A stretch of 64,000 bases of DNA from Corythucha ciliata. Its lineage: Eukaryota > Arthropoda > Insecta > Hemiptera > Tingidae. The stretch lies in the NCBI GenBank assembly GCA_038030265.1, contig CM075939.1, forward strand, positions 32,593,253 through 32,657,252. Reading direction: 5' to 3'. The notes beneath the pieces were generated by a model. It was not told the origin of the DNA. It made no database searches and saw nothing but the letters and a program-made list of their open reading frames with translations. The translations under genes were made by a program, and so were the position numbers. This document shows, one piece after another, positions 32,814 through 44,056 of this stretch. Position 1 is the stretch's first letter, and every line of letters starts with the position of its first letter.

Positions 32814-32995
32814 CAAAGGAGAATGGGACCCGTCTCCTGAGTCTGCTGGAAAGGATAAATAGACTTGAGGAGCCGTACTAGGCTCTCCCGAGTCCGGGCC
32901 CAAGCGGGTATGGTGGATGGGCCGAAAGGCTTTTGGCACCTTCGGAGTCGGGAGACCATCCGAGCCCTCAAAAAAAAAAAAATAATAATAAAAAA
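32814..32995 (+). mobile_element. Short poly(A) retroinsert (SINE or truncated LINE)
   Basis: Flanked by a perfect 13-bp duplication TACCGACCGCAGT (32801-32813 and 32996-33008) and ends in an A-rich tail with AATAATAATAAAAA. Copy A has the uninterrupted site (TACCGACCGCAG at about 19356). The body contains stem-forming GGGCCGAAAGGC and TTCGGAGTCGGGAGACC. No internal polymerase III A/B boxes found, so a 5'-truncated LINE or processed transcript is as likely as a SINE. Confidence 0.8.
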
Positions 32996-34273
32996 TACCG
33001 ACCGCAGTAGTGAAAAATGTGGATGCAGGAAGGCATCGATGCTACGCTTCAACACCTGCGAAGCTGCTATGGGAGCTGCGTCAATACGAGCCACCACTTG
33101 ACGACGATCAGGAAAAGGACGATGATGATGATGATGATGACACGGATACAGTTTTAGTGCCATCGCCTCGAGAGACTAGTGACCTGGACGAACAACGGGT
33201 TTAAATGTTCCTCCCCTCATAAGTGGAGTGGTTTTATTATTTAAATTAACCTGATATGTCCAGACTTTTCATATACCTACTAAATTTTCGTTCAGAGTGA
33301 GCAGAACATAATGAATCCTGGCGTTCACCAGCGACGTTCGTTAATGTTCAAATGATTTATGAAATTCGGACTTGGGCCAGGGCCGACCACATGGGCTTGA
33401 AGTTCTGTTCTCTAACCTGAGCTTAGGAGCTATAACTCCAATCAGAATTTTGTATTTTGAATACAAAATCGCTTAAACCATTGGGAACGTTTAAACAGCC
33501 ATTATCGAGACCTAACCCTCCTTATACCACTAGAAATACAAGCAAGGTAAAATTCCGAAATGCCCGGAATATAGTAAGATCATCGGACTTTTACTGGACA
33601 GTTTTGGTACGTAATCCCGCGTTGTTCCACTGATCGAGCACGCAAGCCCTCCCAGCTCCCACGTCATTGAAATCCCCCCTCCACCAGTCAACTTTCGCAC
33701 GGCTCGTCACCCCTTGATATGAAGTGATAAAAGGCAGAGAAGATTAACAGGAACGTACATTGCGTGTATGAGGGGGGGGGGCAGTACATGAAACTACACT
33801 GTACATGTTGATTGTCTACAGTTGAAGGCTTTAGGAGAGAAATGTCTATAGAAAAAATGGATTGGAAACAGTTCAACCAAAAAAGTTGAAATTGGCCAAG
33901 ATTTTTAAAACTTGTATAACTTTTGACCTATTCAATATAAATTTGTTTATGTACGTACAATTTCCAAAGATAATTAAATCCTTTAAAACTTTCTTTCTGA
34001 GGGCTTTCTCCTAGGAGAAACGGTTTAGACGATATAATTTGGAAAACGTGGAATAAAAATATTTTTTTCGGACTTTTTACTTTTGCGGGGCATGTATTTC
34101 GAGAACGGGTAGGAATTAGTGAAATAATGTATACGACAAAAGATCTTGATATTTATGTCAGCTTTAATTGGTTATCAAAAATGTTTTGCCTACGATGCAC
34201 TGTTTTCGAGATACCAGTGAAAATCAGAAAAATGTTGCCTTCTTTGTGCTCCCCCCACTCGGACTCACCTCCT

Positions 34274-35772
34274 ACTTCGTTGTAACCGGACCTCTCGGTC
34301 TGTGCACAACTAATCTAGAAACTAACTTGAGGAGGACTTATGAAGTCTTTTCTTTGTTTCACTTGCTATTAAGCTGTGTTCTGGTGCGTTTGTGTGATTT
34401 CCTTTTTTATTATTTCTGACTTCCTGACTTTCCTAATTATTTCAAACATCCTTTTCAGGACGCTCCCTCTGTCAGCTTGTCTAACTTTTCCTTGTCATTT
34501 TTTCGTTTTTATTTTCTCCGATTATCCCGACCTGTCAATTCCGTTTCGTTTTTCCTACTTACCTGTTCTTCGGAAATTTTTCTCGTTTTTCCTGCATCAA
34601 AAATTAAAAATTGAGGGTTGTAGGTGTGAGAGTATCCAATGAAGATATTGAAGATAAGAAAAGATCTCTCCCACTTATTTGTTTATTTGTGACCGCGGTT
34701 TCGGCAACAACGCCATTCTCAAACGAGTCAACGAACAAAACACAACTGACCCATCCTTTACGCAATTAGCACATCCGGAATCAAGTTGCATAGACTCTAT
34801 TTGACAATGGACGGTGTTTTCGTACAAGAAGACGAAATTGTCTTTAAAACAAAATTTGTCTGACTACCACGACGAAATGAATTGCGATAACTTTCTGGAA
34901 TGGTTTACAACAACTCTTCCTCTGCTGGAGAACAACGCCGTGATTGTCACGGACAACGCTCCTTATCACTCAATGAAAGCTGAGAAAATACCAAACTCAT
35001 CGTGGAAAAAAGCAGCAATCATGGAATGGATTACAAGCAAGGGTCAAGAAGCAGGTGCTACTATGTTGAAGCCAGAACTCCTGGAACTTACCAAACAGTT
35101 GAAAGGGGACTACGAGAGGTATATTGTCGAGGAGGTTGCAGAACAACATGACAAGACTGTCCTAAGACTTCCACCATACCATTGCGAGCTAAACCCAATA
35201 GAGCTGGCATGGGCAATGGTCAAGGGACACGTCAAGAAAAATAGTACTTCTTTCAAATTGTATGATGTGAAGAAGCTTCTCGAAGAATGCATTGAGAGGG
35301 TCACAGCAGAAAACTGGCGGAACTTCGTCAAACATGTCATCGTGGAAAAAAACAAATTATGGGAGACTGACGATATCTTGGACGAATTGACTGACGACTT
35401 ACCGCGGCTCATCATAAGAGATGACAGTGCTGGCGAAAGTTCAAAAAGTGACGACGACTAACTAAAATATTAAATAAAAATAAAAAACTTCTAGTCATCA
35501 ATGTTCCTTAATTTTGCATGAATGTTGCCTACTTTTATAATTAATGTTTGCGTGTTTTATTACGACGTTGTAACGCCTAGCGGCGATAACTATAAGAAAA
35601 AAATAAGCGTATTAGAAAAACATAATATATGTGAAAAAAATGAAGACATTCTCGTGAATAAATTGACTCTTTGCTGTGGTTTTTGTATCCGACCTATAAG
35701 CAACTCAATCAAAGAATGCACGGGTGCGAACACAAAGTTTGTTGGTTCTAAAAGTGAAAAACTGAAAGCTCA
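34274..35772 (+). mobile_element. Insertion carrying a DD82E-type transposase fragment
   Basis: Copy A reads CTCACCTCCTAGGGGTGGGG across this point; copy B is interrupted between CTCACCTCCTA and AGGGGTGGGG. No clear terminal repeat or TA duplication survives. The coding remnant is at 34814-35461. Confidence 0.6.
34814..35461 (+). pseudogene. IS630-Tc1-mariner group transposase, DD82E spacing, N-terminus lost
   Basis: A 215-codon frame covering the second half of a DDE_3-type catalytic domain. NAVIVTDNAPYHSMKAEK holds the second Asp and LRLPPYHCELNPIELAWAMV the Glu; I count 82 residues between them, against 34-41 in ordinary Tc1/mariner. The insertion between them is rich in charged residues (LLELTKQLKGDYERYIVEEV). 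As I recall, this spacing defines the group called Sailor. The tail is acidic (ESSKSDDD). Upstream there is no intact first Asp region; a stop (TGA) after CIDSI at about 34803 precedes the frame. Length and missing N-terminus make it a fragment. Confidence 0.7.
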
Positions 35773-35929
35773 AGGGGTGGGGACTTTTAGTATGTTTACC
35801 TCCTAACTAGTCCAAACGTGGTTTTCGAAGTCAAACTTTCTGCTTTTGCTCATTCCTTCTAGAATCATTCGTTGACTGGACTATGGTCTGTAATTGGTTT
35901 ATTTCTTTTCAAGTTCATTCTGTTTACTA

Positions 35930-37048
35930 GCTTCAACACTTTGGAGAAGTATGTAAAAGACGTGTCAGCACCAAATGCTGTTAATTGGTCGAACGGTTAC
36001 TCTACAAACCTAATTTCCATAACAAGGCGACCGAGTACGGCCAACTTTCAGAGGTAAAAGCCATCGAGGAGCTGGGATTCGCGTCCAAAAATGTGGTTTT
36101 TTCGTTGATGAAGAATACCCATTTCTAAGTTTGGATATTGACTTTCGATACCTACTCATGACAATATTTTTGGTATTATTCTTTTGGTGTTACTGGCATG
36201 ACGAGGGATTAAAAATATAAATCTCAATTGACAAATTCAGCTGCATTATATTGAAGCGAATTATGTCTCTGAATATGTTTAACACATTGCCAGCTTATAA
36301 GAATATTGGTTACAAGAATAACCAGGCTATCGGATTCCGTACTTGTGTGTTATAATAGTCATGCTGGTACAAAGTCATAATTTTCATGCCGCACCCCTCT
36401 CATGGCAAACACCTCCTAAAACATTCTTATTGCCAATTCTTCTTTTAGGAGCGAGCCCCGATGGGCTAATTGAAGACGACGGGGTTTTGGAAGTAAAGTC
36501 TCCTTACTCCTTTAGAAGCCTTCCTCCCGAAGAAGCTTTGACGAAACTGCCTTATATTAATAACAAAATGGAGCTTAAGCAAAATAGTAACTACTACTAT
36601 CAGGTTCGGGTGTGGTCCTAAAATGGCAACACTGTTGTCGAAATCCCGCCCCCGCCTGTCTGTCAAATCGGATGTGTACTCCAAGAATCCACAAATTATT
36701 TTCGAGTAAACTTGGATGCCAAAAAAGTTTCGGATTGCAGACCACGGGAGGAAGGGATTGAAGACTACGTTATACTTATAAGGAACTGTAAGAATATCCG
36801 TAGCTTTCCATCTCAATATTTTGGCTTGGAATTAACAATCAATTTTTAATTGATAAATAGCTTTCTCCCTGATTTCCAATGTTTTAATTCCAGGTGCAGG
36901 GTCAGTTAGCTATTACAAAACGATTCTACTGCCTCTTCGTTATTTACACGGAGCAGGAACCACATGTTGAAACAATAAAAATTGTGAAAGACAACAATTT
37001 TTGGGAAGCTGCCAGACAGAAACTACAAGTTTTCTATCTGAATTGCTA
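35930..37048 (+). pseudogene. YqaJ-type nuclease, broken exons
   Basis: Three pieces in order. First, 35930-36135: YVKDVSAPNAVNWSNGY, then after a frameshift LYKPNFHNKATEYGQLSEV and FFVDEEYPFL. Second, after a TTCTTTTAG acceptor near 36450: GASPDGLIEDDGVLEVKSPY (the metal-binding D...ExK of a YqaJ/PD-(D/E)xK nuclease) and SNYYYQ. Third, after an ATTCCAG acceptor at 36893: VQGQLAITKRFYCLFVIYT to LNC and TAG at about 37048. YqaJ nucleases are lambda-exonuclease-like; in eukaryotes they occur in transposons together with SWIM-finger segments. This half could be the missing partner of a gene like the one at 7241-8300, but it belongs to a different copy. Confidence 0.75.
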
Positions 37049-37892
37049 GCTACCGGAGTTGGTAGATCCTCGGAAAACTAGGTCAATGCCTATCAGGGGA
37101 ACCTTTCCATGTTAGGGCCCGTGTGCATTATCAATTAGTACATATTTCTCTTTGTATTGATGATAACGGTGTAATAGACGATCCGGCGAGATTTTTGATG
37201 AAACGAACTCTTGGTTAACTCGTAATTGAATGGGCAATTCAATCTTATTACCTATTCAAAAACTTGTTGTTTATTACATATTTATTGCAGTTATTTTTTA
37301 ATTTTGTCCGTTTTTATGTTTATTCATTTATTTTAAGCATGACTTTTCGTTGCGTCTTCTGTCGTTTTTATAATTTAATTTTGATTTCCTGTTAGGTGTT
37401 TCAGGCGCGGATCACGGATTTATACGAAGGGGGCGCTCAAAAAAGTTTCACCACGTTTTTTCTCAAATTCAGCCGCAATCGAGTCCTTTCATTCAATTTG
37501 CCACCACGAATTTGCGTTATTCCTCAATTTCCCCCCCAAATGAGGGCTTCCTCTCAATTCCGGATGCCTCTTTTGTGAAATGGTATCCATAAACCTCAAT
37601 TTAGCGTATTTTCTTAATTTTGACCCGGACACAGGATCACGAGATCTCGATTGAGTGTGTTTTCTCAAATTCAGTTGTGAAAATGAGCTCTATTTCGCAA
37701 TTTCATGCACGAGTAAGCCTTTTCCCTCCATTTTATCCGTATTATTATGTATTGCTATTTTCTCAATTCATCAGGATGTTGCGCAACGAAAAGCTGAGGC
37801 TTTTTTTCACATTTTGGCCCCGGATCTCTAACAACAGCGCACGCGAATCTCAAGGGCCAATTCTGGAGTCGTGAATATCAACCAAAATCAGT

Positions 37893-39004
37893 TACCCCAT
37901 CCGCACTCGACCGTTTGGAAAACTTTCAAACGTTAGAAAATGTAACAATGCTAACTGAACTAACGTTGTTGAAGTTTGAAATTGGAACGTTAGTCATAAA
38001 CCATTGAGTAACGCTAATTCCATCCGTTATTTGAACGTTTCATTATTGTTATTTCGTTAGCTGTGTCAGGAGCGCAACTGTTATAACCGCCATCGTCAGT
38101 AGGCAAGGCAAAGTCATATGGAAAACAAAGTTATTTATTTCTATTAATATTTTAATGAAAGGGTCAAGCCAAAAAGGCAAAGGGAGAAGGACGAATTGAA
38201 CGAAGAAATTTCAAAACGACGCCCTCAGAATGAATTTCCAGAAAACAGAGAACGAAGTAAATTACAACAAGGACGAAAATTAAACAATGTTTGCCTTTTA
38301 CGAGCTTGAATAACCGTGAAAAAATCAAAATTTAGGAGGAGACTCAAAAAAACAGCGGAACGAGGAACGGACGGTTTTTCAAATAGTTTGTAACTGAAAA
38401 CGGAGTGACGAAGAGCGACGACTGGCGTCTAGAGATCCGATCAAGAGTCAAGTGATGAAGGGACAGTACAACGAAAATTGTTGTGATCTTCACGTTGTTT
38501 TTCAGTTCGGTTCAAATAAAAAAATCGCTGTTTAAAAAAAAGTTTGTTCAGGGGCCTTATTCACTAACTTTTTTCATCATTGCTTTTTTCAAAAATCATA
38601 TGTTTCCGTTCAGTTTTCTTAATATCATGAATGAGATTTCAATGTTTCTACCAAAACAACGTTTCTATTTCGTTAGAGAATAAGGCCCCAGTTCATTTTA
38701 TGGCTGATGATTGAAAAGTTGGTCCTATTGATAGCACAAGTGAGCTTTTTCAACCCTACGTTGAATTAACGTTCTCTAAGCGTTCATTTTAACGTTACGA
38801 AAACGTTAAATGTGTGTGGATCTAACGTTCTTCTATTCTGTTCGATGAACGTTCCCAGGATGTTACGGGCAAACGGGTTATGGTTATGTCGGTGCGACAT
38901 TTTAACGTTCGAATACCGTTCTTTAGTTACCATTCCTAACGTTCCACGGTTTTCGTCATAACGTTTGACAAACGTTCTTGGAACGGTCTATTGCGGATGG
39001 GGTA
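37893..39004. mobile_element. Nested element with AACGTT-rich subterminal regions
   Basis: Ends TACCCCATCCGCA and TGCGGATGGGGTA are a perfect 13-bp inverted repeat. AACGTT or its close variants occur at least five times in the first 150 bp and more than ten times in the last 270 bp. No ORF of note. It carries the MITE at 38551-38689. Confidence 0.7.
38551..38689. repeat. MITE with GGGGCCTTATTC ends
   Basis: GGGGCCTTATTCACTAAC at the left and TTAGAGAATAAGGCCCC at the right; GTTCA flanks on both sides (offset by one A). Confidence 0.7.
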
Positions 39005-39344
39005 CAAGGCATAACGGTTCCGTTTTCTGCCACTTTTAGATGAACTAACAGCTCTATAGGGGCGTTTAGGACGTGACCCACTTTGATTTGTCAAACGAAC
39101 TATTTGAATGACTCATAAACCGTTTCCGGCTCGAATCAACATATTTTTAAATAATAGTTACGACCTCCGAAATCAAGAATATTAATAAGAATAGTAATAT
39201 GAATTAAATAAAGCTTATTCGAAATCGTGTCAGATTTTCAAGTTGAAGTTCAACGACCATTCTAATAAACCCCCCTCCCGCGTGGGGCGCCCCGTGCGCC
39301 CTCCTCTGAATCCGCGCCTGAGGTGCATTTCCCTACATTTTAAT

Positions 39345-40167
39345 TAGAGGTGGGTAGTGACAGCTTTTTTCGGTATCAGGTACTACTTGATAATGACACT
39401 TTAAAATATCAGATACTTTTACCGGTTACTTTTAGTATCAGGTACATGGGGGGGGGGGAGTCAAAAAGTCATGAAAATAAAATCCAACTGCTGCAGGTAC
39501 TCTAGAATTCTAGATTATTTAGTTTTGAGTACAAGGGTTTCACATCTTGGGTTGATATCAAATATCTTCATTAGGTAGATTTATTATAAAATTTTTTTCG
39601 AAAGAAAAAGAACGAATGGCAAACGTGTACATACAATTTTTTTTAATAAGTAATTCTAAGGGTTGATTAAAAGGAGAAATGTTACGTCTTAACGCTGATA
39701 TGCCCGTTATTTCTATCCCCGACACTCAAAAATGATTAATATGTACCCACTCCGTTATCTACTCAAATTGTCACTGGAAACCCGAGCCGAGGCACTAGTG
39801 ACAGTGACTGAAAGGAAGCAAAACCAAGTACAAGCGAGTACAATTGTATCAGATACTCATCTTGCTTTGCTATTGGTTGGAATGTACCCAGTTAACTAAC
39901 TTCATGCTCTCCCAATGGCTAAAAAGTAGCCGTTTGTTGGTGCCATCATTCGGTGGATAGAGAAACAACAATTAACTGCGAAATACCTCCGCTTTCCGCT
40001 TGGGAATAAAGTCAGTCGTGGGCTCGTGGGGAGAGGAGAACTCTTGGTTGATATTGATACTTGATACTAAAAGTACTCGGTTCAATCGGGCAGTATCAGT
40101 TGTTACTACTAGGTACATTGAAGTATCAGTGACAAAGTATCAAGTAGATACTTTTTTACCCACCTCA
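39345..40167. mobile_element. hAT-like non-autonomous element
   Basis: Begins TAGAGGTGGGTAGTGAC and ends CTTTTTTACCCACCTCA, with ACATTTTA near both outer sides. Repeated GTATCA and GATACTT words occur inside both ends. No transposase. Confidence 0.55.
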
Positions 40168-40520
40168 ACATTTTATTTTATTTTTATTTGTTTATTTACA
40201 CACAATGGTGTCAGCCACCCAAAGCTCGAGCTTGTGAAGGTGTTACCAATTCGATGATATCACAGGTTGAAAAATGAACGCGAAATAATTATTCAAACCG
40301 ACGCGACGCGACAACGAAAAACACCGTAGATGCTGATGCAGATGCAGAACGATGACAATGGAGACTAGGACACTAAGGGCCGTATTCATAGTCGTCACTC
40401 AAGTGGGAGTGCATACTTGAGTGTGGTCTGGCGCGTGCGCAAAACGGTTTCATATTTCATAGATCACACTCATCGAGAAACAAGTGTAAGCTCAAGTGAT
40501 TCGTCAAGTGAATGCTCATT

Positions 40521-40941
40521 AGACTGATATTATCCGGACGACGATGGAAGGGCATAGCCCAACACGATTCGAGTTTCGAGAAAAAATGGCTCAATGACAG
40601 ATTTATTCATTATATCCATCTAACAACATCTAGATAAGATAAAATTCGGCGTGGTTTACCGATCAGGAGAAGCGCCTAGAGTTTCGAGAAACAATGGACC
40701 TGGGTGGGGTTCGGCTTAGCTTACCCCTCGGAGTACGACTCCCAAAGGCGTCTCCGTGGCGAAAATGGCAGCGTGCTGGACTGGTAATCCAGAGGTTGCG
40801 GGTTCAAATCCCGCAGGGGAGCCATTTTTTCTCGAAACTCGAATCGTGTTGGGCTATGCCCTTCCATCTTCGTCCGGATAATATCAGTCTAATTAATTTA
40901 TTAATTAAAATACCGGCGACAGATTTATTCATTATATCCAT
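40521..40941. mobile_element. Palindromic insertion carrying a tRNA-like sequence
   Basis: Absent from Harbinger copy 2 (AATGCTCACTGGTATTC at 52537), flanked by CTCATT (40515-40520 and 40942-40947). Inverted arms of about 70 bp (AGACTGATATTATCCGGACG ... CGTCCGGATAATATCAGTCT) enclose the tRNA-like region, and a 26-bp direct repeat (GACAGATTTATTCATTATAT + CCATCT) occurs at about 40595 and 40916. Confidence 0.7.
40750..40822 (+). tRNA. tRNA-Thr(GGT)-like sequence, imperfect acceptor
   Basis: Anticodon stem CTGGA/TCCAG closes a 7-nt loop CTGGTAA with anticodon GGT (Thr). The T arm GCGGG-TTCAAAT-CCCGC is perfect and contains a consensus B box (GGTTCAAATCC). The D arm is short but present (GCGA...GCGT). 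The acceptor stem pairs at 5 of 7 positions, failing at the first and last. Located inside a palindromic insertion, so it is more likely a tRNA-derived pseudogene or SINE head than a working tRNA. Confidence 0.55.
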
Positions 40942-41234
40942 CTCATTGGTATTCATAAACCTCACTCAACGTTGTGAGTGAGTGAGCGCATCTGCGCACA
41001 CGCGTTTTCCATTTCATAGAGCACACTCAACTCAGAAATAGAATAAACCCTTAAGTGAATACTCATCGGCACCTTGTCATAGTCGAAACTCAGAAATGAG
41101 TGGAGTGTAATCTCTATTCAAACACCCACCCTTCTCCTAGTACATTTTGAGGGAGCTCCAGAGTGCCCTTGAGTGATAATTTGTTGGTTATCACCGGTGA
41201 TCTCGTTAAATTTCATTGAGCTTTAGCCTGAAGT

Positions 41235-42707
41235 ATGGATTTGTTTTTTGAGTTAGACGAATATGACGACGAGTACGACGAATTTGTTGCTAATCGCAGA
41301 AGCCAAAAAGGTAAACGTACCAAAAACATTGAAATTTCTCCTCTCCATTAAAAGGATAATTTGACTTGGATAGATGGATTTCGAAATGAATTAATTAATC
41401 ATTAATAAGGGGGTCTATACTGTTTTTTTTTTTTTTTTTTTTTGGACGACAGGTACGTTCGTGATTACCAGAATCCTTTTGAATACTTCAATGACGATCA
41501 ATTCAGATACCGCTTTCGGTTCAGAAAAGAAACTGTCATAAACACCCTTGTTCCCCTGATCTTCCCTTCAGCAGTGAGCGGCAATAGAAAAGGGTTGCCT
41601 ATACCACCGGTCATGAAAGTTTTAGTGGCGTTACGTTTTTACGCCACTGCCTCATTTCAGGTGAAACTAAAATTGTTAAAATTTGTGTTGTTTTGCACCT
41701 TTCGTCGGTAGTGTTTTTCCTATCTTAAAATGTGTTCTTTTCTATTGTTCGTATTCCAAGATCTTGTTCCCGATCTCGAAGCATGAGTTTTGCCATTTTC
41801 TTCGTTGAGCGTTTTTTCCACCCGCGCTCTGTGGTGACACAGCCACAGTGAATATCTTCGTGTGCGGTCAATTTGTGTTAAGTGTCATCTGTTTCATGTT
41901 TGAGCATTCTGCTCAACCCGAAGTAAGCGAAACTTTCCATTCCAGATCGCGTGCGCTGACTTATTTCTCATTAGTCAATCGACAGTCAGCCGAGTGGTCA
42001 AGGAAGTAAGCGAAGCCCTTTGCCGAAAAATTGGTCATTTCATTAAATTACCGAGTGGCCCAGATGACATTGCATGAACTTGGGCCAAGTTCTACAGAAA
42101 AGCTGGTTTCCCTGGAGTTATAGGGCTCATCGATGGGACTCACATTCCCATCAAGAGTCCAGGGGGTCACCAGCCCGAAATTTTCCGAAACAGGAAATCA
42201 TTTTTCTCGCTGAACGTGCAATTAGTCATCGGGCCTGACGAAGAAATTTTCGATATAGTTTGCAGATGGCCAGGATCCGCTCATGACACGAGGATATTTG
42301 AGAACAGTTCCATCCGCGTGCGGCCTACTGTGGGCCACCTTCTTGGAGACAGCGGCTATCCTCAGAGACAGTATATTTATACTCCAATATTAAATCCAGT
42401 CACAGTGCCTGAAATGAGGTACAATAAGGCACATAAGTCAACTAGGAGTGGTGTCGAGAGGGCCATCGGTAGATGGAAACGAAGATTCCCCTGTCTGTAC
42501 TTTGAACTACAGAACAGCCTACATAATGTGCTGCGGATTATCCCAGCATGTGCAATTTTGCACAATATTGGTCTTAGTGAGGCGGATAACTGGGATCAAT
42601 CAGAAGATGTTGGTGCAACGACTACCATTCGCGAGGTACCAGCTGTTTCCATCACGGACTACGGACGTGCCATAAGACTGGAATTTATCTCACGACACTT
42701 CAGTTGA
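41235..42707 (+). pseudogene. HARBI1-like transposase, copy 1, near-complete
   Basis: Exon 1 (41235-41310) reads MDLFFELDEYDDEYDEFVAN and has a one-base deletion before its GT donor compared with copy 2. Exon 2 (41453-41660) follows a T-run and ACAG acceptor: YVRDYQNPFEYFNDDQF, KGLPIPPVMKVLVALRFYAT. Exon 3 (41946-42707) has a helix-turn-helix (ISQSTVSRVVKEVSEALCRK), an in-frame TGA at 42075-42077, then the DDE_Tnp_4 core: GVIGLIDGTHIPIKSPGG (Asp), VGHLLGDSGYPQRQY (Asp) and RSGVERAIGRWKRRFP (Glu), ending IRLEFISRHFS. All catalytic residues survive, but the TGA and the exon-1 deletion make it a pseudogene. The enzyme would act with a Myb-like partner on 3-bp target sites. Confidence 0.85.
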
Positions 42708-42760
42708 AAATTACGAAAGGAAATAAAATAGTTTCCTTCAAAAGCTTCTCTGCATCATTA

Positions 42761-43860
42761 TGCTTATTTCCTCTTACTGCATCGACCTGTTTTGCTCTTG
42801 AATGTCTTTCATTTGATGAACAGATCCTTGTAAATATTTTCTTGCCGGGAATAAAATTATTATTAATAGTATAACCAAGACAAGGGGGGTAAGTGGTAAC
42901 CGTATTATAGGGCAGTCTTTAATGCTGTTGATGCCCCGGGCCCATGTGAAAATTGGGCTCTCTGGATGATGGGGGATCAAATTGCCCAGTTCCATGGTGA
43001 ACAATTAATATGCTCAACCACGGTCAAAAAGAGAGTGAGTAGTCAAGTTTCGCAATGAAAAGGGTGGCATGAAATGCCCATAGTTCGATTGCTCACATCA
43101 ACACAAAGTCAATTTTTTCACTACGATAAATCAATTTTTAGCCAATTTAACCGGATAAATGAATGTAATGTACCTACATTTTTACCTACCCCAGCCATCC
43201 ACAGGCAGTATTGCCAATGCGGGGGGTAATTTTAACCCCTTGGGGTGATGCATGGGGTAAGTGATTAATGGGCTAATATCGGGGGTATTTCTGAATATTT
43301 AGTCAAAATATGACCAAAACTAACGTATACCTAATTTGAATTAAACTTTTTATACGAGGTTGGGGCCATGTAAATCCCCCCAAAAAAATGATTTTCGGAT
43401 GAAGTTTATGGATTAGCTTAGGCAGACTCCTCAAGAGTACAACAGGCCGGAGAGAGGCCCCCCTGCCTAGAGCCAAGCGACCGACCGAAATATATTTTAC
43501 AATTAATTTTCAAGTGCTGCCTTTTTAAATAATAATAGTTAAATAAGCTTTTCACTGCACCCTTGTACACAGCCTAACTTGTGTGCTATGTGGAGTTTAT
43601 GTAACGCACAAAAAATGCATTTTTCGAAGTCCATTCGCTCGTCGTTCTGAGCAGGGTAGACATTTGGATTACAAAAGAATGCTTATTGGTCAGCTCGGGA
43701 CGAAGAAGGAAGAGAAGTGAAAGACGCAGACTCAGCGAAATTGTGCAAAATTGCTTGGGAACCGGTCTTTAAATCATTTCAGTGCCCAAAAACGGAACTG
43801 TTGCGTCCGAACACGCTTAAATTATTTGTATTCAATAAATGAGGAACATTATGGGGTATA
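42761..43860. other. No gene seen
   Basis: Contains GGGGTAA-type repeats (42887, 43228-43290) that recur at 47312-47330 on the far side of the element at 43861-47292, so the two flanks probably belonged to one repeat. No supportable ORF. Confidence 0.35.
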
Positions 43861-44056
43861 CAGGGTGGATCCGTATAAGTGTGACAAAAATTTTTGGGTA
43901 AAACTACGTTAAAAGTGGAGTAAAATGGTACCTTCGGAAGTGTCCTACGTCGATCCGTTCCGGAGTTATGATTTTTTTTGTGTTTAAAAAAGTAACCAAT
44001 GCTTGCTTCAAAAAATCCGCAATTTCTCGGCTTACATCGCACCAAATCCAAAAAAA

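Larger units (their letters stand above)
32384..35883. mobile_element. Long-TIR element, copy B, left-truncated
   Basis: Aligns to copy A (18585-21627) from GTTGTGAAACTTTAAGAATG at about 32383 through TTGACTGGACTA at 35883. The left TIR is missing. It carries a poly(A) retroinsert (32814-32995) and a transposase-bearing insertion (34274-35772), and lacks the Penelope-like and Tigger inserts of copy A. Confidence 0.75.
37402..39320. mobile_element. hAT-like element with nested insertions
   Basis: Ends CAGGCGCGGATCACGG and GAATCCGCGCCTG, with AGGTGTTT (37394-37401) and AGGTGCAT (39321-39328) as an imperfect 8-bp duplication. No transposase. It contains the element at 37893-39004. Confidence 0.65.
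40377..42760 (+). mobile_element. PIF/Harbinger element, copy 1
   Basis: Left end GGGCCGTATTCATAGTCGTC, followed by two diverged ~145-bp subterminal units rich in CACTCAAGTG that also occur in copy 2 (52414-52680). Contains a HARBI1-like transposase gene and a 421-bp insertion with a tRNA-like sequence. The right end was not located; an AATAAA lies shortly after the stop codon. No Myb-like partner gene in this copy. Confidence 0.6.

Noticed and set aside
32814..32995. tRNA-derived SINE head
   Set aside because: No convincing A or B box in the body; only the tail and target duplication are SINE-like.
34168..34642. Phe/Leu-rich plus-strand frames resembling membrane proteins
   Set aside because: Pyrimidine-rich sequence at the start of an insertion produces Phe/Ser/Leu text by composition; frames are short and overlap the insertion junction.
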